From Clostridium nigeriense (GTDB lineage: Bacteria > Bacillota > Clostridia > Clostridiales > Clostridiaceae): a stretch of DNA of 64,000 nucleotides. Shown piece after piece: positions 28,532 to 37,627 of the stretch (within the stretch, counting starts at the first letter, position 1; the number at the start of each line of letters is the position of its first letter). Both the position numbers and the translations under genes were made by a program. The DNA lies in contig NZ_LT575472.1 in assembly GCF_900086595.1 (NCBI RefSeq), positions 1,170,451 through 1,234,450 on the forward strand, written 5' to 3'. The notes beneath the pieces were generated by a model, which saw only the letters and a program-made list of their open reading frames with translations, had not been told where the DNA came from and did no database searches.

Positions 28532-28560
28532 TTTGGCTGTCTATAAGACAGCCAAATTTT
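28532..28560. terminator. Shared terminator of convergent genes
   Basis: TTTGGCTGTC (28532-28541) pairs with GACAGCCAAA (28547-28556), five-base loop; it touches the stop codon of the minus-strand gene. Confidence 0.82.
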
Positions 28561-29788
28561 ATTTTATTGATAGTAAATAAAATTTAGAATCAGTACCTCC
28601 AAAGCCTAAATCAAAAGGAGTCTTATAGGTATTTATAGAATTAGTGTTAATTAGAGGATAGTTGTTACTATCAAAGTCAGTAATTATTCCTATTCCATCA
28701 ATATAGTTTCCGCTTTTAAAAATAATTAAATCTCCAAGATTGATTTTTGTATCCTTTAAGGTTTCTAAGGTTCCTGAAAAGTAAAGACTTCCTTTTTCAG
28801 AATTTAAAAGGTATTCAACTAAGTCTTGAGATTTTACCCAAGAAGAAGTGGCCTTAATTTTATTAGATTTTGTGTTCATATAGGACCAATCTTTATCTTG
28901 CTTCATACCTCCCCCTTCAGTTCTATCAGAAAGACATTGAGAAATAAAATTAGCAGAATTTTTATCTCCAGTAACATATATAGAGTAACTCATATTATTT
29001 TCAGCCTTTGAAGCAAAAGAAATTCCAGAATATTTATTAGCGTAACTTATAGCTTTTAATCTATTATAATTTTCACTAATAATTGGATTGGCTTCAGTAT
29101 TAAAATTAAAGACTTTAGCTTTTGTATTGGTAAGTGGAATATTTTTTTCTGTTAAATCAAAATCATATTTTTCAAGACCAGTTTTAAAATAATCTTCATA
29201 ATAATCTTTAGTTATTAAAAAAGATGAATCTTTGTCTTTTAACTCTAAATTATGAATTAATTCAATTCCAAAGGTAGTAATTTTTTCAGGATTATCATTG
29301 TAAAAGTAAATGAACTTATATTCTTCACTTAAGATTAAATGGTATAAATCATCTTTTATTTTAAAATCCTTAATAGTTGGAGTTGACTCTATACTTTTAA
29401 AAGTTAAATTTCTTTCTTTTGCCCAATCTCTAAGATATGCAATTCTCTTAAACTCATGCTTTAAAGAATAGGCACTAAAGGTTTGATTTATATCATAAAA
29501 TTTATAAAGTTTTTCAACATTTCCATTTAAAAAGGCTTCATTTCTTAAATTAAATACTGTATTCATAAAATCAATTATAGAATTCTCAATATTACCATCA
29601 TTATCTGTTATGAATGTACCAACATTAGCTGTTGCATCATCATAATATGTACTTTCATAAGCTGTTGTAAAAAAGTCTGAGGGTACAAAGGTTGAATTTT
29701 TTGTAGTGGATAAAAAATAAATAAAGTTACTTAAAATGAAAACATAAATAAAAAAGCCACATAGCAAGGGTAATAGTCTCTTTTTCAT
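28559..29788 (-). CDS. Secreted amidase-domain (Amidase_6) protein lacking the usual Cys
   Basis: A 409-aa protein with one N-terminal membrane anchor or signal (about 5-26). Residues 240-409 resemble the putative amidase domain (YNRLKAISYANKY, NFISQCL, GGGM, SSSWVKS-like WVKSQDLVEYL, GDLIIFKSG). In this family the motif is normally DCTNFVSQ with a catalytic Cys; here it is KNSANFISQ, so Asp and Cys are replaced by Asn277 and Ser278. It may be a non-catalytic cell-wall-binding protein. The start follows AAGGAGGA. Confidence 0.68.
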   Translation of the reverse strand: MKKRLLPLLCGFFIYVFILSNFIYFLSTTKNSTFVPSDFFTTAYESTYYDDATANVGTFITDNDGNIENSIIDFMNTVFNLRNEAFLNGNVEKLYKFYDINQTFSAYSLKHEFKRIAYLRDWAKERNLTFKSIESTPTIKDFKIKDDLYHLILSEEYKFIYFYNDNPEKITTFGIELIHNLELKDKDSSFLITKDYYEDYFKTGLEKYDFDLTEKNIPLTNTKAKVFNFNTEANPIISENYNRLKAISYANKYSGISFASKAENNMSYSIYVTGDKNSANFISQCLSDRTEGGGMKQDKDWSYMNTKSNKIKATSSWVKSQDLVEYLLNSEKGSLYFSGTLETLKDTKINLGDLIIFKSGNYIDGIGIITDFDSNNYPLINTNSINTYKTPFDLGFGGTDSKFYLLSIK

Positions 29789-29965
29789 AAAAATCCTCCT
29801 TAGTTATCTTTTTATAATTCTAAGATTAATAATCCAATTTAGGTTATTATTAGTATGCACAATAATTAAAGGAAAATTCCTTTACAATTATTAGGAGGTA
29901 TGTAAATTATGATATAATAAGCTTATATAAATAAAAAATATTAATTTCTAAGGAGAAATATTATT

Positions 29966-30955
29966 ATGGTTAATATAGGGATTATTGGAACTAATTTTAT
30001 TACAGACAGATTAATTGATGGAGCAAAAGAGGTTAATGATGCTAAAATAGCTGCTGTATATTCAAGAACTGAAGAACGAGGAAGAGAATTTGCTAATAAA
30101 CACAATATAGAGCATGTATTTACTAATTTAGAGGAAATGGCAAAAAGCAATTTAATAGATGCTGTTTATATTGCTTCTCCAAATTCATTACATGCTAGCC
30201 AAGCTATTTTATTTTTAAATAATAAGAAGCATGTACTAGGAGAAAAAGCTTTTGCTTCAAATACTAAAGAAGTTGATGAAATGATAAAAGCTGCAAAAGA
30301 AAATAATGTAGTACTTATGGAAGCAATGAAAACTACAGTTTTACCTAACTTTAAGGTTATAAAGGATAATCTTCACAAGATCGGAAAGGTTAGAAAATAC
30401 TTTGCAAGCTTTTGTCAGTATTCTTCAAGATACGATAAGTATAAGAATGGTGAAGTTTTAAATGCTTTTAAAAATGAACTATCAAATGGAGCTATTATGG
30501 ATATAGGGGTATACTGTATAGCACCTATGGTTAACTTATTTGGAAAGCCTAAAACTGTAAAAGCTAATGGAATTATGTTAAAAACAGGAGTAGATGGAGA
30601 AGGTAGCGTAGTCTTTGGTTATGATGATATGGAGGGAGTTGTTATTTATTCGAAGATAAGTAATTCATATCTTCCATCAGAAATACAAGGAGAAGAAGGA
30701 AATATAATAATTGATAAAATTAATAGCTTTGATAGGGTAAAAATAATTTATAGAGATGGAAGAGAAGAGGACTTATCCATAGAACATAAAGAAGCAAATA
30801 TGTGTTATGAGGTTCAAGAATTTGTAAATTTAATTAATTTAGGGGAAAAGGAATCTAAGATAAATTCACTACAGGTTTCAAGAGATGTAATTGAAGTTAT
30901 TGAAGAAGCAAGAAAGCAAATTGGAGTAGTTTATCCAGCGGACAAGAATAATTAA
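29966..30955 (+). CDS. Gfo/Idh/MocA family oxidoreductase
   Basis: A 329-aa NAD(P)-dependent sugar or polyol dehydrogenase. The Rossmann start is IGIIGTNFITDRLIDGA, with VYIASPNSLHASQA and the EKAFASN segment (the usual EKP variant) carrying the catalytic lysine. The C-terminal domain has DIGVYCIAPMVNLFG. Substrate unknown. AAGGAGAAA precedes the ATG; it is monocistronic, just upstream of ssrA. Confidence 0.9.
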   Translation: MVNIGIIGTNFITDRLIDGAKEVNDAKIAAVYSRTEERGREFANKHNIEHVFTNLEEMAKSNLIDAVYIASPNSLHASQAILFLNNKKHVLGEKAFASNTKEVDEMIKAAKENNVVLMEAMKTTVLPNFKVIKDNLHKIGKVRKYFASFCQYSSRYDKYKNGEVLNAFKNELSNGAIMDIGVYCIAPMVNLFGKPKTVKANGIMLKTGVDGEGSVVFGYDDMEGVVIYSKISNSYLPSEIQGEEGNIIIDKINSFDRVKIIYRDGREEDLSIEHKEANMCYEVQEFVNLINLGEKESKINSLQVSRDVIEVIEEARKQIGVVYPADKNN

Positions 30956-31032
30956 TAATTGATAATGTATAACTTATCAGATGATTTAGATTATCTTATA
31001 AAAAAATGGATAAAGTGAGAATTTTAAGATTA

Positions 31033-31061
31033 TTGACAGAAAAAAATTTATAATATATAAT
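31033..31061 (+). promoter_or_regulatory. Consensus promoter of ssrA
   Basis: TTGACA (31033-31038), 17-bp spacer, TATAAT (31056-31061): a perfect match about 50 bp before the mature 5' end. Confidence 0.9.
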
Positions 31062-31207
31062 TACAACACGGAATGAAAATTGAATATTTCGCGTTAAACT
31101 AATTTTAACCTGGGGGCGTTTTGGCTTCGACGGGGGTAAGATGGGTTTGATAAGCGAGCCGAGGCAAGCATGTCACCTCGATAATAAAGTATGCATTAAA
31201 GATAAAC

Positions 31208-31237
31208 GCAGAAGACAATTTTGCATTAGCAGCTTAA
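31208..31237 (+). other. tmRNA tag reading frame (AEDNFALAA)
   Basis: Starting at resume codon GCA 31208 the frame reads AEDNFALAA and ends at TAA 31235-31237. The ALAA end is the usual ClpXP degron, and the tag equals, from memory, that of C. perfringens. Confidence 0.92.
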
Positions 31238-31448
31238 TATAGCCGCTCATCAGCCCAGGGTGCCCACGCTCTGGATCACTGGTGTCATTAAAGTGGGAAA
31301 CGAAGTTTAGCAAAGCTTTGAGCTAAAGGGGTATTTATGAAGCTAGGGAATTAGGAGTTTGTTTGTGAGCGAACTAAGGACCGAAATTTTAGTCACAAAC
31401 TACGCTCGTAGAAAGTCAGATTGGTCTACTTTCGGACAGGGGTTCGAT

Positions 31449-31718
31449 TCGTAAGATGAGTCGCCTTATGAAGTGATTCATAAGTGATAACTTGGCTTTA
31501 TCGGTGAACTCGTAATAGGTAATGCTAACGACAATACCGAGAGGTATGTGAAGAAATTCAATAGCCTCGTATCGACTTATAGGTTCCTAAGGCGAAAGCT
31601 ATGGAATACTAGGATAGAAGACATTAAACTACACTGAGCTTCTATAATACGCCAAGAGTGTACAAAACTTGTACACTAAGATATAGTCAGTGCCATTAAG
31701 AAATTATGGATGCACATG
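31449..31718 (+). other. Group I intron in the T-loop of ssrA, 270 nt, no ORF
   Basis: Exon 1 ends in CGAT and the intron opens TCGTAAGATGAGTCG; exon plus intron fold into an 8-bp P1 helix, CGATTCGT/ATGAGTCG with loop AAG, placing the last exon U opposite G as group I chemistry requires. The intron ends in G (31718). CACTGA (31632-31637) and TCAGTG (31687-31692) can form P7, and between them GTGTACAA/TTGTACAC (31658-31676) makes P8, followed by the conserved AAGATATAGTC. GGTAATGC...ACAATACC fits the P4-P6 region. No homing endonuclease is encoded. Confidence 0.88.
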
Positions 31719-31737
31719 ACCCCTCGCCTCCACCATG

Positions 31738-31785
31738 AAACCCTCGACAATACATAAATGTGTTGTCGAGGGTTTTTTATTTTTT
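31738..31785 (+). terminator. Strong terminator of ssrA
   Basis: AAACCCTCGACAA pairs with TTGTCGAGGGTTT, followed by a T run. Confidence 0.93.
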
Positions 31786-31998
31786 AGAATTAAGAATAAT
31801 AAATGATATTATTAGTGAATGAGATTTTTACTAAATCTGGTATTATGTTGTGGTGATTTAAGGTAAGTGCACCATAAATAATGTAGGATTTCTTATAATT
31901 AAAAATATAACATTAACACCGTTAGTCAGTAAAATATTTTTTTTCTTTATATAGCATAAATGGTATAATATTCTTACTAAACATAAGGGGGATTATTT

Positions 31999-32976
31999 AT
32001 GGTTAAATTAAATGAAATCTTTGAAATAGTAATTGAAAATAAAGATTGGTTATTTTCTGGAATAGGTAACACTATCGGTGCTGCACTAATTAATAACATG
32101 AAAAAGAAAGAGTCAATTGATTCATATGTTACAAATGTAGTTAATTATAACGTAAATGTTCATAATAGTGATAATCCTAATAAAGTAAAGCTTGATAATA
32201 ATGTGAATAACGAAATATATAAATTGGTAGATAGGGTTATTTCAATTTATCAAAATCATGGGGTGGCAATAAGCCAAATTCCATCTTTTACGGATAGTGA
32301 TTTTAACTTTAAATTATCAGACTTTAAGGATAAAAATAGCATATTAGAGATACTTGACAACAATTTCATTGATTGGACATGTAATACATTTGAAGTAGAA
32401 AGGGACTGGGTTGAGGGTAAATCAAATAGGATTTACAAGCATATAAATTATTACAAAAACATTAGAAGCTTTATGGAAAAAATATTTGAGTTAAAAAGTT
32501 TACATGGTAATGAACTTGATGTTTTTCTTATTAAAAGTGGAGAGCTAAACCCAAATGAGTATGGAGAAAATTATGTGATAATTTTAGTAAGATACCCAAT
32601 AAAGAAGATAAATAATACTACTATATATAAATATATGCCTATATCAACTAACTGGGATTGGGGCTATTGGAGGAGTAGATATCAATTAAAAGCTATTATT
32701 TATATTTGCGAAAGACTAAATATTTTTACTCATTCATATGACATGTTATTAGATACTATGTATAAGATTTCTAGTGGTCTAGTATTTCCACAAATAGAAA
32801 TTGATAAGTTAAAGTTAGGATATACGTGGTATCCAGAAGATTATATTGATTATACTTCAGATAGTATCCAAGCCAAAGAGACAGAAGAAACAGAATTGGT
32901 AAGAAAGTATTTTGAGGATGAAGGATATTTGAAAATATTTAAAGAACTAAAAGATAAATATAAAGATATATTATAA
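31999..32976 (+). CDS. Unknown island protein with N-terminal hydrophobic segment
   Basis: I do not recognise this 325-aa protein. Residues 17-31 (WLFSGIGNTIGAALI) could be a short membrane anchor, followed by an Asn-rich linker (VVNYNVNVHNSDNPNKV). The remainder is soluble, with aromatic-rich segments (ISTNWDWGYWRSRYQL, GYTWYPEDYIDYT) and an acidic C-terminus. AGGGGG precedes the ATG and an extended -10 TGGTATAAT sits at 31961-31969. Its place immediately downstream of ssrA suggests accessory DNA; an antiviral or effector role is only a guess. Confidence 0.7.
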   Translation: MVKLNEIFEIVIENKDWLFSGIGNTIGAALINNMKKKESIDSYVTNVVNYNVNVHNSDNPNKVKLDNNVNNEIYKLVDRVISIYQNHGVAISQIPSFTDSDFNFKLSDFKDKNSILEILDNNFIDWTCNTFEVERDWVEGKSNRIYKHINYYKNIRSFMEKIFELKSLHGNELDVFLIKSGELNPNEYGENYVIILVRYPIKKINNTTIYKYMPISTNWDWGYWRSRYQLKAIIYICERLNIFTHSYDMLLDTMYKISSGLVFPQIEIDKLKLGYTWYPEDYIDYTSDSIQAKETEETELVRKYFEDEGYLKIFKELKDKYKDIL

Positions 32977-33097
32977 TTATATAATAAACTAAAAACTCTT
33001 AATTAATAAAAATAGGTAAGGTTTTTTATTTTTAATGGAGTAATAACAATCATAGAAGTTAGTAATTTAAATGAAAAATAAAGACTTACAGCATTGT

Positions 33098-34340
33098 GAA
33101 GTGAGCCCCGTTAAATAGACACAGTTAAAAAGACTGTTGTAAAATCTATTTAGCGTGGTGATTTTTTATGTCAAGAAAGAATAAAACTTATTCATTAGAT
33201 TTAAAAATGAAAGTAGTAAAAATGTATATATAAGATGGAAGGATTCCTATTATTGCTAGAGAATTAGGATTAAGCACCAATAAGTGAATTTTATTATTGG
33301 GGAAAATTGGAGTATACGGATTATCCCAACGCCGTGGCAAAGCTAGAGGCGTGAATAAGGGACATTCAAGAAAAGTTGAATTAACATTGGAAGAAAAAAA
33401 TTTAAAGTTAAAAAGCAGAGGTTGAATGAATACTTAAAAAATTGCTTCAAGTAGAAAGGTTGCGATATATAAAATAGATAAATTTAAGATAACAAATAAA
33501 CTTTAAGAAAGATTTTCTGTAAAACTACTATGTTACTTAGCTGAAGTTTCAAGAAGCGGATATTATACTTGGATAAATAGACATGAAAATGATAGGGATT
33601 CAGATTTCAAAGAAAAAATGCTAGATATCTATAGAAGAATTAAAAGTGTATTATAGAGAGATTTTAATATTATAGTAAATCATAAAAAAGTTAAGCAATT
33701 AATGAGCATCTTTAAAATAAAAGCTATAATTAGAAGAAAAAAATTTAAGTATATAAATTGTAAAGCTATGAATATTGGTAGAATTGAACCTAATATACCT
33801 AATAGAGATTTTTCAATTACTAAAACTGATGAGAAATGGGTAACAGATATAACTTATCTTTATTATAGGAAAAGCTTTAAGAAATCATATTTATCGGCAT
33901 TAATGGGCCTACATAACAATGAAATATTGTCATATAAATTAAGTACATCTTTAAATAGGGAATTTGTAGAATCTATGTTAAACGAAGCTTTTCCTAAAGA
34001 AAAAGGGCTCGATTTAAGTAGCTTAATCATTCACAGTAATCCAGGCGCCATTATAGATCGAACTCTTATAAAATATTATACAAAGTATGTCTAGGAAAGG
34101 AAATTAATATGATAACGTTTGTATAGAAAGTCTTTTCGGCCACTTTAAAAGTTAACTAATTTATCAACATTTTTTTGAAGACAAAGAAAGTTTATTTAAT
34201 GCAATACATGTTTATATTAATTGGTATAATAATGAAAAAATACAAATTGTATTAAAAAAACGGACTTCAATTGATGTTAGGTGTGCGGCTTAGAAATGAT
34301 GAGTATTTTTAAGAACTGGCTATTTAATGGGGCTCAGTTC
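33098..34340 (+). mobile_element. Degenerate IS3-family (IS150-like) insertion sequence
   Basis: The ends are inverted repeats: GAAGTGAGCCCCGTTAAATA at 33098-33117 against the reverse complement of the right end, GAACTGAGCCCCATTAAATA, at 34321-34340. Between them lie fragments of OrfA and an OrfB integrase-core transposase broken by many stops. No clear target duplication is visible, in keeping with age. Confidence 0.82.
33168..34290 (+). pseudogene. Broken IS3-family transposase (OrfA/OrfB)
   Basis: OrfA begins MSRKNKTYSLDLKMKVVKMY at 33168 and meets a stop soon after. OrfB fragments include LAEVSRSGYYTWINRHENDR, the longest open piece 33702-34094 with DEKWVTDITYLY (first catalytic Asp) and LIIHSNPGA, where the expected HSDQG Asp is Asn, then NVCIESLFGHFKS after further stops. 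At least six stops or frame breaks make it non-functional. Confidence 0.82.
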
Positions 34341-34628
34341 ATTATTTTATAGTTGTTAAGAAATAATGTCATTAAAGGTGTGTTTAGTGAAGAAACCAAC
34401 AATTTACAATATGTTAATTAATTGGTAGTAATTATAGATATATTAAGGAAATAATGGTATAATATACAATTATATGGTAATTGATATAAAGTTTTATAAA
34501 TTATTATTTGAACTTATAGTTAAGTGACGAAACAGCTAGCAATTAATAAGATATATAATTATAAAAAAAGTAAATATCGTATAATGTAAAGCTAATTATT
34601 GATAAACATTATAAAGGAGAGATAGGAA
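34341..34628. other. Intergenic region with possible promoters
   Basis: No gene is seen. TGGTATAAT (34455-34463) is an extended -10 and a second TATAAT lies at 34580-34585, about 45 bp before the next start codon, which probably drives the two-gene unit downstream. Confidence 0.45.
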
Positions 34629-34940
34629 ATGCATCAAAAATTTATTCAAGCTATTAACCAAAAGAAATTAGTATTATTAAAATTTGACTCTTATGAGAAA
34701 GGTATAATTTCAAGAACGTGTGTACCATTCGATTTTGGACCAAGCAGAAAATACAAAGACGGTCAAGACAGGTATCATTTCTATGATTTAGATAGCCCGT
34801 CAAGCAACCATAATTTATCAATATTACCATCACAGATAATTGATATAAAAATATTAGACAAGTCATTCGAACCAAAGAATTATGTTACTTGGAATCCAAT
34901 AAGGTGGTTTTTAAAGAGAGATTGGGGAGCATATTCATAA
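34629..34940 (+). CDS. Small conserved protein upstream of an SMC/ABC-type ATPase
   Basis: A 103-aa soluble protein beginning MHQKFIQAINQKKLVLLKF. Notable segments are VPFDFGPSRKYKDGQDRYHF, DLDSPSSNHNLSILPSQI and the end WNPIRWFLKRDWGAYS. The N-terminal half has the beta pattern of a small WYL- or SH3-like domain, but I cannot assign it. I have a sense of similar proteins in other bacteria next to ATPase genes. AAAGGAGAGA precedes the ATG; the ATPase gene starts 63 bp downstream. Confidence 0.7.
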   Translation: MHQKFIQAINQKKLVLLKFDSYEKGIISRTCVPFDFGPSRKYKDGQDRYHFYDLDSPSSNHNLSILPSQIIDIKILDKSFEPKNYVTWNPIRWFLKRDWGAYS

Positions 34941-35003
34941 TTAAATACTAGGTTTACAACAATATTAAGCTATTTTCTTAAGTTTTAGGAGTAAATAATA
35001 GAT

Positions 35004-37202
35004 ATGGATAAAATTAAAATTGATTTTATTAATTGTTTTGGTATTAATGAGTTGAAGTATACTTTTGATTTTACAAGCAAAAAAGCCTGCAGTATTTATG
35101 CTCCTAATGGAACAATGAAGACTTCATTTGCTAAAACGGTTAAATGTATATCTGATGAAGAAGCACCTCAAGATTTAATTAACACTGAAAAAGTTTCTAA
35201 CGCTTTAATTACTAAAAGTAATGGGGAAGATGTGAGTTCAGGAGATGTATTTGTAATTGAATCATATAAGGAAGATTATGAATCAAAAAGAGTTTCAATG
35301 TTGATGGTAAATAAAGAACTAAAAGCAAAGTATGATAAAATACATTCTGATTTAGAAAAAAAGAAAGATACAATATTAAAAGAGCTATCACCCTTATGCG
35401 GAATAAGAAGTAAGAGTGAAATAGAAATAGAAATAAGTAATACATGGGGAAGTACCCCTAGAAACATATTTGAATGTTTTGAGGAAATAAAAGTGTTGCT
35501 TGAAGAATTTTCATCTCCAATTGATATAAAATACAAAACAATTATAAATGAAAAAGTAATTGAGTTCTTGAAAGATAAAGATACCAAAATATTAATAAAA
35601 GAATATATAGAAAAATATAATGAGTTGATAACTAAATCTGAGTATTTTACTAAAGGTGTTTTTAATCATAATAATGTAAGTACCATAGGAAAAAATTTAA
35701 ATGATAATGGATTTTTTAAAGTTAAAAATAAAATAGTAATTAAAGATAAGGAAATAAAGAGTAAGAGAGAGCTTGATGCTTTACTAGAGGGAGAAAAAAG
35801 TAAAATTTTTAACAATGCTGATTTGCTAATTAAGTTCGAAAAGTTGGATGAAAAACTAACCAAAAATGCGGCTATGAAGGGCTTAAGAACATTGTTAGAA
35901 AGTAGCCCGGAAATTATATCTTATTTAGATAATATAGATAGTTTAAAAAAAGAACTCTGGTTAAGCTATTTAAAGCAAAATGAAGAAGAATTAAAAGCTT
36001 TGGTCGGCATGTATAAATTATCAAAGGAACAGTTGAAAAAAATTGTGGAGGAAGCTAAGAGGCAAAAAACATCTTGGGATGAAGTGGTTGAAATTTTTAA
36101 CCAAAGATTTGATGTACCATTTGTGGTGGAAATTCACAATCAACAAGATGTAATTTTGAAAGAAAATACTCCAACTATTAATTTTAAGTATAATGAAAGA
36201 GGAAGTTATAGAGATATAGATAGAACAACACTACTTAATGTTTTAAGCAATGGAGAAAAGAGAGCTTTATATATACTTAATTTAATCTTTGAAATAGAAG
36301 CTTTGATTAAGCTAAATAAAGATGTACTAGTAGTTATTGATGATATTGCAGACTCATTTGATTATAAGAATAAATATGCTATTGTTGAATATCTAAATGA
36401 TATATTAAAATCAGGTATATTTAGAATGGTTATACTTACGCATAATTTTGATTTTTATAGAACTGTAGTAAATAGATTAGGAATACCAAGAAAGAATAGT
36501 TTAATGGTTCATAAGAATGATATGAAGATAAAGCTTGTTCAAGGTGAATACTTGAAAAATATATTTGACGTATGGAAAAATAAAATCAGTAGCAATGATA
36601 GAATTATGATAGCTTCAATTCCTTTTGTAAGAAACTTAAGTGAATATTTAGAAGTAGAAAATTCACCTAATTATTTAAAGCTTACTAGTTTATTACATAT
36701 AAAAGAGGATACTAATAATATCACTGTAGCAGATTTGGAAGCAATATATAATGACGTGTGGAGAGTACATAAAAACTTAAATGATAAAAATAGAAAAGTT
36801 ATAAATGTTTTATTTTATGAGGTAGAGAAGATAGTACAAGAGAATACTGAGAAAATAAACCTAGAAAATAAGATAGTTTTATCTATAGCAATTAGGTTAT
36901 TGGCAGAAGAATTTATGATAACTCGGATAAGTGATAAAGAGAAAATAAAGGATATAACTAGAAATCAAACATGTGGATTACTTAGATTATACAAAGAGGA
37001 ACATAATAATATTAACGAAATAAAAATCTTAGAACAAGTCAATTTAATGACACCCGAAAATATACATATAAATTCTTTTATGTATGAGCCAATATTAGAT
37101 TTATCAGATTCATACTTGAAGAAATTGTATAGTAATGTTAAGGAAATGCGTACGAGAGCATATGAAGAGGTTGCTTTACATAAGGATGAAGATAGAGAAT
37201 AA
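35004..37202 (+). CDS. SMC/ABC-type AAA ATPase, possible defence protein
   Basis: A 732-aa ATPase of the overcoming-lysogeny/RecF/AAA_13-like class. Walker A is unusual, YAPNGTMKTSFAKT (about 32-45), with Met before Lys. A long helical middle (90-400) contains charged coiled-coil-like stretches. The ABC signature is LSNGEKRALYIL (about 413), Walker B DVLVVIDDIADSFD (about 440) and the H-loop LTHNFDF (about 477). The C-terminal 200 residues are helical and unassigned. Such proteins occur in abortive-infection and anticodon-nuclease systems, but no PrrC or TOPRIM nuclease motif is seen here. It pairs with the 34629 gene. Confidence 0.8.
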   Translation: MDKIKIDFINCFGINELKYTFDFTSKKACSIYAPNGTMKTSFAKTVKCISDEEAPQDLINTEKVSNALITKSNGEDVSSGDVFVIESYKEDYESKRVSMLMVNKELKAKYDKIHSDLEKKKDTILKELSPLCGIRSKSEIEIEISNTWGSTPRNIFECFEEIKVLLEEFSSPIDIKYKTIINEKVIEFLKDKDTKILIKEYIEKYNELITKSEYFTKGVFNHNNVSTIGKNLNDNGFFKVKNKIVIKDKEIKSKRELDALLEGEKSKIFNNADLLIKFEKLDEKLTKNAAMKGLRTLLESSPEIISYLDNIDSLKKELWLSYLKQNEEELKALVGMYKLSKEQLKKIVEEAKRQKTSWDEVVEIFNQRFDVPFVVEIHNQQDVILKENTPTINFKYNERGSYRDIDRTTLLNVLSNGEKRALYILNLIFEIEALIKLNKDVLVVIDDIADSFDYKNKYAIVEYLNDILKSGIFRMVILTHNFDFYRTVVNRLGIPRKNSLMVHKNDMKIKLVQGEYLKNIFDVWKNKISSNDRIMIASIPFVRNLSEYLEVENSPNYLKLTSLLHIKEDTNNITVADLEAIYNDVWRVHKNLNDKNRKVINVLFYEVEKIVQENTEKINLENKIVLSIAIRLLAEEFMITRISDKEKIKDITRNQTCGLLRLYKEEHNNINEIKILEQVNLMTPENIHINSFMYEPILDLSDSYLKKLYSNVKEMRTRAYEEVALHKDEDRE

Positions 37203-37627
37203 CGATAAAAATAGTGGGTTTTAAAGGTCGTGCTAGCCTCCACTAAATAAGAACTAAGGTAAAGATACAATGATATAACCTTTAAATATCAAGGTTATAC
37301 CATTGTTTTTTTACTTTTATAGAAGATTTTATAGGAATAGTTTAAATATTTTATTATATTTTGAGGGTTTGTACATATATCTTAGTATTATTTTTCTAGC
37401 GTGTGTTTATTTACATGAAAATAAATTAGTGTTAAGTTTTAAGTTATATATAATATATTCAAATACAAATATTATTTTAAATTATTGAAGTAAAAAGCAA
37501 AAAAAATAGAGTGAAATTGATAGGATTATAGTATGAAAATTAAGTAATTACTGTTACATTGAAATATATTTATCTTATGCTAAAATTATTAGGTGATAAA
37601 TTACAAAAGATTAAGGGGTATAAGGAG
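37203..37627. other. Island right border region with terminator and partial ssrA-end match
   Basis: GCCTCCAC at 37236-37243 repeats eight bases of the ssrA 3' end (31726-31733), a possible attachment-site remnant. A terminator follows: ACAATG and TATAACCTT pair with AAGGTTATA and CATTGT, then T residues (37268-37312). A 61-codon frame at 37303-37488 has no ribosome site and is not called. Confidence 0.45.

Larger units (their letters stand above)
31112..31735 (+). ncRNA. ssrA: tmRNA gene ssrA, interrupted by an intron
   Basis: tmRNA rescues stalled ribosomes and tags their peptides. GGGGGCG (31112-31118) pairs with CGCCTCC (31725-31731), and ACCA follows to 31735. The tRNA-like 5' part GGCTTCGACGGGGG is present and the tag is encoded at 31208. 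The T-arm starts GACAGGGGTTCGAT at 31435-31448, but the pairing CCCCT appears only at 31720-31724, so 270 bases interrupt the T-loop. Exon 1 is 31112-31448 (337 nt), exon 2 is 31719-31735 (17 nt), and the spliced RNA is 354 nt, a normal length with T-loop TTCGATA. Confidence 0.95.

Noticed and set aside
31449..31718. Reading ssrA as a permuted (two-piece) tmRNA or simple assembly error instead of intron-containing
   Set aside because: The gene order is the normal one-piece order, and the insert carries P1, P7, P8 and the group I core, so an intron explains it better.
33702..34094. Open 130-codon segment as a functional transposase
   Set aside because: It is only the middle of OrfB, lacks one catalytic Asp (Asn instead) and is bounded by stops.
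37303..37488. 61-codon open frame after the ATPase
   Set aside because: No ribosome site, begins within the terminator T run, and composition looks like translated AT-rich DNA.
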